Shown here piece after piece: positions 18,850-26,498 of a stretch of DNA of 64,000 bases. The notes under the pieces were generated by a model, which saw only the letters and a program-made list of their open reading frames with translations, had not been told where the DNA came from and did not search any database. The DNA lies in contig NZ_BAFV01000072.1 of assembly GCF_000308515.1 (NCBI RefSeq), positions 1-64,000 on the forward strand, written 5' to 3'. The DNA comes from Nocardia carnea NBRC 14403 (lineage in GTDB: Bacteria > Actinomycetota > Actinomycetes > Mycobacteriales > Mycobacteriaceae). Made by a program: the position numbers and the translations under genes. Positions within the stretch are counted from its first letter, which is position 1. Each line of letters opens with the position of its first letter.

Positions 18850-21453
18850 TTACCGGGCGGGGGTGCCGCTCGCGCTCGCGGCGCTCGGTTCGCGCAGCCG
18901 GCGTCCCACCATCAGACCGTCCCCGTCCGGGCTCACCCCGACCTCGACGGTGTCACCGTCGGTGACCTCCCCGGCCAGCAGTTCCTTGGCGAGGGTGTCA
19001 CCGATCGCCTGCTGGATCAGCCGGCGCAGCGGCCGGGCGCCGTACACCGGGTCGTAGCCGCGAACCGCGAGCCAGAACCGCGCCGAATCACTGACCTCCA
19101 GGGTGAGCCGCCGCTGGGCGAGCCGCCGCTGCAACTGTTCGAGCTGGATATCGACGACATAGGCGAGTTGTTCCTCGTCCAGCGAGCTGAACATCACCAC
19201 ATCGTCGAGGCGGTTCAGGAATTCCGGTTTGAACGCCGAACGCACCGCGTTCATCACGAAATCCTTGTCGCCGCCGGCGCCGAGGTTCGAGGTGAGGATG
19301 AGGATGGTGTTGCGGAAGTCCACCGTCCGGCCCTGGCCGTCGGTGAGCCGGCCCTCGTCGAGGACCGCGAGCAGGATGTCGAAAACATCCGGGTGCGCCT
19401 TCTCGATCTCGTCGAACAGCACCACCGTGTAGGGCCGCCGCCGCACCGCCTCGGTGAGCTGACCGCCCTGGTCGTAGCCGACGTATCCGGGCGGCGCACC
19501 GACCAGCCGGGCCACCGCGTGCTTCTCGCTGTACTCGCTCATATCGATGCGGACCATGGCGCGTTCGTCGTCGAACAGGAAATCGGCGAGCGCCTTGGCC
19601 AGTTCGGTTTTACCGACGCCGGTGGGGCCGACGAACATGAACGATCCGGTGGGCCGGTTCGGGTCCGCGACCCCCGCGCGGGCACGCCGTACCGCATCGG
19701 AAACCGCCTGCACGGCCTCGGTCTGGCCGACCACGCGCCGCCCGAGTTCGGCCTCCATCCGGAGCAGTTTCTCGGTTTCGCCTTCGAGCAGCCGGCCGAC
19801 CGGGATACCGGTCCAGGCGGAGATCACCTCGGCGATATCGTCGGGCCCGACCTCCTCCTTGAGCATCACCTCACCGTCGGCCGCAGCACCGGAGACCCGC
19901 TCGGCTTCGGCGAGTTCCTTTTCCAGCGCGGGGATCCGGCCGTACCGCAGTTCGGCCGCCTTGCCCAGATCGCCGTCGCGTTCGGCGCGTTCCGATTCCC
20001 CGCGCAGGCCCTCGAGCTGCTCCTTGAGCGTCCGCACCTGGTCGATCGCGGTTTTCTCGTTCTGCCAGCGGGTGGTGAGCTGGTTGAGCTTCTCGCGGCC
20101 GTCGGCGAGTTCGCCGCGCAGTTTCTCCAGCCGCTGTTTGGAGGCCTCGTCGGTTTCCTTGGCCAGCGCGACCTCTTCGATTTCGAGGCGACGCACGGCG
20201 CGTTCGACTTCGTCGATCTCCACCGGCCGCGAGTCGATCTCCATTCGTAAGCGGGACGCGGATTCGTCGACGAGGTCGATCGCCTTGTCCGGCAGGAACC
20301 GGGAGGTGATGTAGCGGTCGGAGAGGGTGGCGGCCGCGACCAGCGCGGAATCGGTGATCCGCACGCCGTGGTGCACTTCGTAGCGTTCCTTGATCCCGCG
20401 CAGGATTCCCACGGTGTCCTCGACCGAGGGTTCACCGACGAGCACCTGCTGGAAGCGGCGTTCCAGGGCCGCGTCCTTCTCGATGTGCTTGCGGTATTCC
20501 TCGAGCGTGGTCGCGCCGACGAGCCGCAGTTCACCGCGTGCCAGCATCGGTTTGATCATATTTCCGGCGTCCATGGCGGATTCGCCGGTCGCACCGGCGC
20601 CGACGATGGTGTGCAGTTCGTCGATGAAGGTGATGATCTGGCCCGCGCTGGACTTGATCTCCTCCAGGACCGCCTTGAGTCGTTCCTCGAATTCGCCGCG
20701 GTACTTCGCGCCCGCGACCATCGCACCGAGGTCGAGCGAGATCACGCTTTTGCCGCGCAGCGATTCGGGCACGTCACCCGCGATGATGCGCTGGGCCAGG
20801 CCTTCCACGATGGCGGTCTTACCGACGCCGGGCTCACCGATGAGCACCGGGTTGTTCTTGGTACGCCGCGACAGCACCTGCACCACGCGGCGGATCTCGG
20901 TGTCACGGCCGATCACCGGATCGAGTTTGCCCGCGCGCGCGGCATCGGTGAGGTCGGTGGAGTATTTCTCCAGCGCCTGGTAGCTGCCCTCGGGATCCGG
21001 GCTGCTGACCCGGGCGTTACCCCGGACGGCGGTGAAGGCCTCACGCAGCGCGGCCGCGGTGGCGCCGTACTTCTCGAGCAGCATGGTGATATCGGTATCG
21101 CCGGTGGCGAGTCCGACCATCACATGCTCGGTGGAAACGTATTCGTCGCCGAGTTCGGTGGCCAGATGCTGTGCCGCGGTGATCGCGGCCAGCGCCTCCC
21201 GGCCGAGCTGCGGGGTGGTGGTGGCGCCGCTGGCGCGAGGCAACCGGTCGACGATGTCCTGGGCCTCGCGGCGCACCGTGGCGGGATCGGTGCCGACCGC
21301 TTTCAGCAGCGGCCCGGCGATCCCGTCGGTCTGGTCCAGCAGTGCCACCAGCAGATGGGCCGGACGGATCTCCGGATTACCGGCCGCCGATGCCGCCTGG
21401 AGGGCGGCAGTCAGGGCGGCCTGGGTCTTGGTGGTGGGGTTGAACGAGTCCAC
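18850..21453 (-). CDS. clpB: ATP-dependent disaggregase ClpB (Hsp100)
   Basis: ClpB extracts proteins from aggregates together with the DnaK system. The 867-residue protein has an N-terminal Clp repeat domain (1-145), AAA1 with Walker A GEPGVGKT (about 205) and Walker B ITFIDELHT, a coiled-coil middle domain (about 400-525, rich in Glu/Arg/Leu), AAA2 with GPTGVGKTELAK (about 605) and VVLFDEIEKAHPDVF, and a D2 C-terminal region. The length agrees with bacterial ClpB. A consensus HAIR operator lies about 90 bases upstream, so HspR repression is expected. It is divergent from a flavohemoglobin gene. Confidence 0.98.
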   Translation of the reverse strand: MDSFNPTTKTQAALTAALQAASAAGNPEIRPAHLLVALLDQTDGIAGPLLKAVGTDPATVRREAQDIVDRLPRASGATTTPQLGREALAAITAAQHLATELGDEYVSTEHVMVGLATGDTDITMLLEKYGATAAALREAFTAVRGNARVSSPDPEGSYQALEKYSTDLTDAARAGKLDPVIGRDTEIRRVVQVLSRRTKNNPVLIGEPGVGKTAIVEGLAQRIIAGDVPESLRGKSVISLDLGAMVAGAKYRGEFEERLKAVLEEIKSSAGQIITFIDELHTIVGAGATGESAMDAGNMIKPMLARGELRLVGATTLEEYRKHIEKDAALERRFQQVLVGEPSVEDTVGILRGIKERYEVHHGVRITDSALVAAATLSDRYITSRFLPDKAIDLVDESASRLRMEIDSRPVEIDEVERAVRRLEIEEVALAKETDEASKQRLEKLRGELADGREKLNQLTTRWQNEKTAIDQVRTLKEQLEGLRGESERAERDGDLGKAAELRYGRIPALEKELAEAERVSGAAADGEVMLKEEVGPDDIAEVISAWTGIPVGRLLEGETEKLLRMEAELGRRVVGQTEAVQAVSDAVRRARAGVADPNRPTGSFMFVGPTGVGKTELAKALADFLFDDERAMVRIDMSEYSEKHAVARLVGAPPGYVGYDQGGQLTEAVRRRPYTVVLFDEIEKAHPDVFDILLAVLDEGRLTDGQGRTVDFRNTILILTSNLGAGGDKDFVMNAVRSAFKPEFLNRLDDVVMFSSLDEEQLAYVVDIQLEQLQRRLAQRRLTLEVSDSARFWLAVRGYDPVYGARPLRRLIQQAIGDTLAKELLAGEVTDGDTVEVGVSPDGDGLMVGRRLREPSAASASGTPAR

Positions 21454-21543
21454 GAAGCACCTTCCTGCTAGTCGATATCTTCTCCGGCAACCGCGCCCGA
21501 CTCCGGGGACTCGTGCCGTTCTGCTCGGTTCAACGTCCGAAAG

Positions 21544-21564
21544 GTTGAGTCTGTTCCACTCAAG
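21544..21564. promoter_or_regulatory. HAIR operator (HspR binding site) upstream of clpB
   Basis: The sequence GTTGAGT-N7-ACTCAAG matches the HspR-associated inverted repeat consensus CTTGAGT-N7-ACTCAAG except for the first base. It lies between the divergent clpB and flavohemoglobin genes, and hspR itself is encoded 3 kb away. Confidence 0.92.
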
Positions 21565-21788
21565 TCTGAGATTTTTCCTGCGCCGACCTCGGCCGCAGGT
21601 TGCCGGAAAGATGCCGGCTCCCAGCTCACGCGGCCTCGGCAGTACCCGCGGACAAGATCGGCCAAACCAGGTACTCGTATTTCACATCCACCATCATCAC
21701 AATTTTCGGGGATACTGGTCGGATGGAGGACCGCCGGTAACGGCAACGTCCTTATCGGGCAGATATCAGGGAAAGGAAGCTCCACGCC

Positions 21789-22946
21789 GTGGATGCGCGT
21801 TCGGCAGCGCTGGTCCGCGCCAATTTCCAGTCGGTGCTAGACGCACCGGATGGACCCGAGCGGTTGATCAGCGCTTTTTACGGTCACCTTTTCGCCGAGA
21901 ATCCGCGGCTGCGGGAGTTGTTCCCGCCGACCATGGATATGCAGGCGAAACGGCTGACCACCGCGATCCAGTACACGCTGGATCATCTGGAGGACTGGGA
22001 TCGTGCACAGAAGTTCCTGGAACAACTGGCACGTGATCACCGCAAATACGGGGTCGAGGCCGCGCACTACGATCAGGCCGGTCCCGCGCTCTATGCCGCC
22101 TTCGGAACCTACAACGGCCCGAACTGGACCAGAGAACTCGCCGAAGGATGGCGCGATGTCTGCCTGCTCATCTCCGCCGCGATGGCGATAGGCGCCAATT
22201 CCGACGATTCCCCGCCCTATTGGGAGGCCACCGTTGTCGGGCACCGCCACGTCCTCGACGACCTGGCCATCGTGCGTTTGCAGTCCGATGACCCGATCCC
22301 GTACCTGGCCGGTCAGTACGTCCCCGTCTCGGTCCCGCAGCGGCCCCGGATGTGGCGCTATCTCTCCCCCGCCATCCCGGCGAACCCGTACGGCGAGATC
22401 GAATTCCATGTACGCAAGGTCCGCAGCGGCTGGGTGAGCCCCTCCGTCGTCAACGAAACCAAGGTCGGCGACCGCTGGCTCATCGGCGGGCCCCTCGGCG
22501 GACTCCAGGTGGACCAGGACAGCGGCCGCGATGTGCTGATGATCGGCTCCGGAACCGGTATCGCACCGCTGCGCGCGCAGCTGATCGAAATGGGCCGCCG
22601 CGGAATCAATCCTCGGGTGCACTTCTTCATCGGCGGGGCCTACCCGTGCGAGCTGTACGACGTGGAGAACATGTGGCAGCTCTCGCAGAGCAACCCGTGG
22701 CTCACCATCGTCCCGGTCTGCGAACACAAGACCAACCCGTGGTGGTACCCGCACCCCACCGAGGACGCGCCCTACGGGATGCATCGCCGCCTGGTCGGGA
22801 ACCTCGGCGCCGTGGTCGCCAGTTTCGGTGCGTGGGAGGATCGGCAGATCCAGATCGCCGGCTCGGCGAAGATGATCGCGGATACCCGGCGCGCGCTTCT
22901 GGCGGTCGGTACTCCGGAAGAGATCATCAGCACCGATCCGGTCTGA
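21789..22946 (+). CDS. Flavohemoglobin (globin + FAD + NAD domains), Rv0385-like type II
   Basis: The 385-residue protein has an N-terminal globin (1-135) with the proximal His in LARDHRKYGVEAAHY. A ferredoxin-reductase FAD domain follows (about 150-255), with the motif MWRYLSPAIP where the RxYS signature is expected, and then an NAD domain with GSGTGIAPLRAQ. Type I enzymes dioxygenate nitric oxide. The Rv0385 group (type II) lacks some haem-pocket residues and has been linked to D-lactate oxidation, so the function here is uncertain. The GTG start at 21789 follows GGAAAGGAAG. It is divergent from clpB across a HAIR box. Confidence 0.88.
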   Translation: MDARSAALVRANFQSVLDAPDGPERLISAFYGHLFAENPRLRELFPPTMDMQAKRLTTAIQYTLDHLEDWDRAQKFLEQLARDHRKYGVEAAHYDQAGPALYAAFGTYNGPNWTRELAEGWRDVCLLISAAMAIGANSDDSPPYWEATVVGHRHVLDDLAIVRLQSDDPIPYLAGQYVPVSVPQRPRMWRYLSPAIPANPYGEIEFHVRKVRSGWVSPSVVNETKVGDRWLIGGPLGGLQVDQDSGRDVLMIGSGTGIAPLRAQLIEMGRRGINPRVHFFIGGAYPCELYDVENMWQLSQSNPWLTIVPVCEHKTNPWWYPHPTEDAPYGMHRRLVGNLGAVVASFGAWEDRQIQIAGSAKMIADTRRALLAVGTPEEIISTDPV

Positions 22947-23098
22947 GCCGGTAGCCCGGTCGGCAGGCCTTGCCGCGCCTGCCGACCGGCCGGAGAATGG
23001 TGCGGTACTCCGCTCCGGCCCCGCGAACCACGTACGCCCGACCAGATGCATCGCCCCCACCTGCGCCGACCGCACGAATCCGCTCCGAAGGACTGCCC

Positions 23099-23881
23099 GT
23101 GACCAATGGCCCCCGCGTCGACCCACACCGCCCCGACCAGCCGACCCAGTGGTTCGCGGATGTGGTCGAACATCACCGGCTGCGCCACGATCTCGCGGTG
23201 ATCCGGTTGATCGGCGAATACGTACCGTTCACCGCGGGACAATCGGTCGAGGTCGAGGTTCCGCAGTTCCCGGGGATGCGCCGCCGTTTCTCCCCGGCGC
23301 TACCGCCCTCGCTGGACGGCAAACTCGAATTCCATATCCGCACCGTGGCGGGCGGCTGGTGCAGTAGCGGGATCGTCTCCGATACCCGGCCCGGCGATCG
23401 CTGGAAACTGGCCGCGCCGGCGGGCATGTTCAGCGTGGACCCCGACGGCGACGAGGTCGTGATGATCGCCGGCGGTACCGGACTGGCGCCGCTGCGGTCC
23501 CAGCTTCTCGAGCTCGCCAGGCACGAATACCCTCCGACCACCTACCTCTTCTTCGGTGGCTTCTCCCCCCGCGACCTGTACGCCGCCGATATGCTGGTCC
23601 TCCTTGCGGAGGACCTGCCGTGGCTCACCGTCGTGCCGGTCGTGGAACGTCTCGAGGACCCGTCCTGGCCCGACGAATGGCACGACCGGCACCGGGTGGA
23701 TATCGGCTTCGAGGAAGACGATCTGATCCAGGGCACTCTCGCCGAAGTGGTCGGCTCCTACGGCAGTTTCAACCGGCACCAGGTTTTGGTATGCGGGTCT
23801 CCCGCGATGACCCGCTCCACGGTGGAAAAGCTGCTCGACGCCGGAACCCCGCCGGAGCGAATCCAATTCGAAGGCGCCTGA
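23099..23881 (+). CDS. Globin-less FAD/NAD(P) reductase related to flavohemoglobin
   Basis: The 260-residue protein aligns with the reductase half of the upstream flavohemoglobin: FAD motif MRRRFSPALP, HIRTVAGGWCSSGIV, NAD motif AGGTGLAPLRSQ, and the C-terminal VLVCGSPAMT. It has no globin domain. The GTG at 23099 is preceded by GAAGGA and matches the domain start. It begins 152 bases after the flavohemoglobin stop on the same strand. It probably arose by tandem duplication with loss of the globin, and may act as an electron donor to a haem or Fe-S partner; the partner is unknown. Confidence 0.85.
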   Translation: MTNGPRVDPHRPDQPTQWFADVVEHHRLRHDLAVIRLIGEYVPFTAGQSVEVEVPQFPGMRRRFSPALPPSLDGKLEFHIRTVAGGWCSSGIVSDTRPGDRWKLAAPAGMFSVDPDGDEVVMIAGGTGLAPLRSQLLELARHEYPPTTYLFFGGFSPRDLYAADMLVLLAEDLPWLTVVPVVERLEDPSWPDEWHDRHRVDIGFEEDDLIQGTLAEVVGSYGSFNRHQVLVCGSPAMTRSTVEKLLDAGTPPERIQFEGA

Positions 23882-23894
23882 GCTGTGTTTATTT

Positions 23895-24008
23895 GCGGCG
23901 CCTGCGGCGCCGCGGGTTTCGGCCCCCCTTGGTCCCTGCTGTCAGCACTCGATGCTCGCGGCTGCGCCGCATCGCATCGAGCACTGACAGCAGGGACGGG
24001 CCGAAACC
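23895..24008. repeat. Large palindromic intergenic element
   Basis: First comes a perfect GC hairpin GCGGCGCC-TGC-GGCGCCGC (23895-23913). Next is a nested palindrome: outer arms GGGTTTCGGCCC / GGGCCGAAACC (23914-23925 and 23998-24008) and inner 23-base arms (23932-23954 and 23975-23997, two mismatches) around a GCGGC-TGC-GCCGC core. It lies between convergent genes, so it can terminate both. Its size and layered symmetry exceed an ordinary terminator and suggest a dispersed repeat. Confidence 0.8.
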
Positions 24009-24016
24009 TCTCAGGG

Positions 24017-24087
24017 CCTCGCTGAACTCGGCACCACCGTGGTTGCGTGGGATTCGGGGCAGGACCTCGCTGAAGTCAGCGCCCACC
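24017..24087. repeat. Imperfect direct repeat CCTCGCTGAAcTCgGC
   Basis: CCTCGCTGAACTCGGCACCACC (split as CCTCGCTGAA at 24017 and following bases) recurs at 24065-24087 as CCTCGCTGAAGTCAGCGCCC. The copies are 48 bases apart, just right of the palindromic element. They may be part of the same dispersed unit. Confidence 0.5.
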
Positions 24088-24123
24088 ATCGCGTACGATC
24101 CGGGTGGGTCGAGCATTCGCCCC

Positions 24124-24549
24124 TTATCTCCGCCGGTTGCGCGGCTGCCAGACGACCAATGCGGTATTGCGCTGTGGCGGGATCAGTTCCGGCCGGTAGT
24201 CCGGCCGGGCCCGTTCCCGTTCCAGCGCCGCGGCCAGTTCGACAACCCGCTCCTGCAGTTCGGCCACCTGGTTGGTGAGTTCGATGATCCGTTTGATCCC
24301 GGCCAGATTGACGCCCTCGTCCTGGGACAGCCGCTGCACTTCACGCAGCAACTCCACATCCCGTTCCGAATAGCGCCTACCGCCACCCGAAGTGCGCTGC
24401 GGTGTCACCAATCCCAGCCGGTCGTAGGTGCGCAGTGTCTGCGCATGCATACCGGCCAACTGGGCGGCCACCGAGATCACGAAGTACTCGGCGCGCGCCT
24501 CTGCCCGCGCCGAACTACCTTCGGATGCCCGTTTCGGATCGTTGGACAT
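24124..24549 (-). CDS. hspR: HspR, MerR-family heat-shock repressor
   Basis: HspR represses dnaK and clpB by binding HAIR boxes, using DnaK as co-repressor in known systems. The 141-residue protein has the MerR winged helix (about residues 22-85: FVISVAAQLAGMHAQTLRTYDRLGL, then GGGRRYSERDVELL), a dimerisation helix with QVAELQERVVELAAALE, and a basic tail. The ATG at 24549 overlaps the dnaJ stop by one base (TGATG), so translation is coupled. It is the last gene of dnaK-grpE-dnaJ-hspR. Confidence 0.96.
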   Translation of the reverse strand: MSNDPKRASEGSSARAEARAEYFVISVAAQLAGMHAQTLRTYDRLGLVTPQRTSGGGRRYSERDVELLREVQRLSQDEGVNLAGIKRIIELTNQVAELQERVVELAAALERERARPDYRPELIPPQRNTALVVWQPRNRRR

Positions 24550-25709
24550 CACGCACCTGCCCATCCAGCTCTCGGATCGAAGCCACTGGCCTTCTCCGCC
24601 TCCTGCAGCGCACGCATGGCGGCCACAGCGTCGTCGTCCAGCTTCGGCGGCACGGCGACCTTCACGGTGACCAGTAGATCACCGGCTCCGCCACCACGTT
24701 TGGGAACTCCGCGGCCGCGCACCCGCAGGGTACGCCCGTCCGCGGTGCCCGGTGGCACCTTCACGCCGACCCGGCCCTCCAGAGTGGGCACCGATACGGT
24801 CGTGCCGAGCACCAATTCACTGTAGCTGACCGGCAGTGCCAGGGTGAGGTCGTCGCCGGTCCGGCCGAACACCTTGTCCTGGCTCACCCGCACGGTGACA
24901 TACAGGTCGCCCGAGGGGGCGCCGCGCAGTCCGGCCTCGCCCTGCCCGGCCAGCCGGATCCGCTGCCCGTCGGCGATACCCGGCGGGATACGCACATTGA
25001 TGGTGCGGGTGCGGTTCTGGATGCCGTTGCCGTGGCAGTCCACGCACGGATCGTCGATGATCGACCCGGTGCCGCGGCATTCGTCGCACGGTTCGCTGAA
25101 CCCGAATGCTCCCTGGTTCCGGCTCACCACACCGCTGCCGTTGCAGATCGGGCACACCCGCGGGCTCGTACCCGGTTTCGCACCGCTGCCGTGGCAGGTG
25201 GTGCACGGCGACGGACTGGTCAGGTGCAGCGGCACCGTCACCCCGCGTGCGGCTTCGCGGAACCCGAGGGTCGTCTCGGCCTCCACATCCGCACCCCGGC
25301 GCGGCCGGCTGGTGCGGGTTCCGCTGCGGTTGAACAACCCGCCGAACAGATCGCCCAGGCCGCCGTCGGCGCCGCCGGCCTGCTGCCCGAAGATATCGCC
25401 CAGATCGAAGCCCTGGGTGAAACCGCCACCGCCGCCCGGCGTGAAACCGCCACCCCGGCCGTACCCGCCGCCCGCGAACAGGCGGCGGGTTTCGTCGTAT
25501 TCGGCGCGTTTGGCCGGATCCGACAGCACGGTGTGGGCCTCGCTGACGGCTTTGAACCGCTCCTCGGCCTTGGCGTCCCCCGGATTGGCGTCCGGATGCA
25601 GATCACGGGCGAGTTTGCGGTACGCCTTCTTGATCTCTTCGGTGGAGGCGTCGGAGGAGACGCCCAGTTCCTTGTAGAAGTCCTTCTCGATCCACTCCCG
25701 CTGGCTCAC
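24549..25709 (-). CDS. dnaJ: Chaperone DnaJ (Hsp40, type I)
   Basis: DnaJ delivers clients to DnaK and stimulates its ATPase. The 386-residue protein has a J domain (about 9-75) with the HPD tripeptide, a Gly/Phe-rich linker (about 80-135), four zinc-binding CxxCxGxG repeats (CTTCHGSG, CPICNGSG, CDECRGTG, CVDCHGNG), and two C-terminal beta-barrel client domains. The start MSQREWIEKDFYKELG is typical of actinobacterial DnaJ1. It lies 48 bases after grpE and overlaps hspR by one base. Confidence 0.97.
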   Translation of the reverse strand: MSQREWIEKDFYKELGVSSDASTEEIKKAYRKLARDLHPDANPGDAKAEERFKAVSEAHTVLSDPAKRAEYDETRRLFAGGGYGRGGGFTPGGGGGFTQGFDLGDIFGQQAGGADGGLGDLFGGLFNRSGTRTSRPRRGADVEAETTLGFREAARGVTVPLHLTSPSPCTTCHGSGAKPGTSPRVCPICNGSGVVSRNQGAFGFSEPCDECRGTGSIIDDPCVDCHGNGIQNRTRTINVRIPPGIADGQRIRLAGQGEAGLRGAPSGDLYVTVRVSQDKVFGRTGDDLTLALPVSYSELVLGTTVSVPTLEGRVGVKVPPGTADGRTLRVRGRGVPKRGGGAGDLLVTVKVAVPPKLDDDAVAAMRALQEAEKASGFDPRAGWAGA

Positions 25710-25757
25710 CGGGCATCTCCTCCTTCCTCCATCGCTGCGCGACCTCGCGCCGCGGGA

Positions 25758-26498
25758 TCACTGATTCGACGAACCGGCATCCGCATCCGATGCCTCCGCT
25801 GCTGCGGCTTCGGCCGCGGGAGCGGCATCGGCGGTGGTGTCGGCCGCGGTATCACCCACGCCGTCGGTCACTCCGACCATCGCGTGCCGCAGCACCCGCT
25901 CGCCGAAGCGGTAACCCTTACGCATCACCACGCCGAGCACCGGATCGTGTCCGCTGCCTTCGTGCTGTACGGCCTCGTGCAGATTCGGGTCGAAGGCATC
26001 GCCCTCGGTCCCGAATTCCTCGAGCCCCTGTTTACGCAGTGCCTCGATCAGCTTGTCGGCCACCGAACGCAACGGTCCGGATTCCAGGTCGCCGTGCGCT
26101 TTCGCGCGGTCCAGGTCGTCGAGCACACCAAGCAGCTCGGTGACCACGGCGGCCTTCGCGGTATCCATCGCGGTCTTGCGATCGCGTTCGACCCGGCGGC
26201 GATAGTTGGTGTACTCCGCCGTGAGCCGCTGCAGATCGGCGGTGCGCTCGGCGAGTTCGGTCGCCGGATCGGCTACCGTCGCGGCCTCGGCGGCCGCCTC
26301 GGCACCGTCACCGTCCAGACCCGACTGCGGCGCCTGCGGGGCGACCCGCTCCTCGGCGTCCGCGGCGGTCTCGTCCCCGGCCGGGGCGGCCGCATCGGCA
26401 GCCCCGGCCGGATCCCGGACCTCGCCGGTTTCCGGATCGATCTTGCGCTTGTCGACGAAGCTGATCGGTTCCTCGGAATTGTTACCCGCGTTCGTCAC
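25758..26498 (-). CDS. grpE: Nucleotide exchange factor GrpE
   Basis: GrpE releases ADP from DnaK. The 246-residue protein has a disordered acidic N-terminus (about 1-80), a long coiled coil (TADLQRLTAEYTNYRRRVERD), and the C-terminal beta-wing domain (FDPNLHEAVQHEGSG, VLGVVMRKGYRFGERVLRHAMVGV). An Ala/Asp-rich tail follows. It starts with GTG inside a GTGA overlap with the dnaK stop, so translation is coupled. Confidence 0.96.
   Translation of the reverse strand: MTNAGNNSEEPISFVDKRKIDPETGEVRDPAGAADAAAPAGDETAADAEERVAPQAPQSGLDGDGAEAAAEAATVADPATELAERTADLQRLTAEYTNYRRRVERDRKTAMDTAKAAVVTELLGVLDDLDRAKAHGDLESGPLRSVADKLIEALRKQGLEEFGTEGDAFDPNLHEAVQHEGSGHDPVLGVVMRKGYRFGERVLRHAMVGVTDGVGDTAADTTADAAPAAEAAAAEASDADAGSSNQ

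Noticed and set aside
23889..24116. 75-codon minus-strand frame in the palindromic element
   Set aside because: It is mostly a translation of the hairpin arms and ends in a run of Arg; there is no ribosome site.
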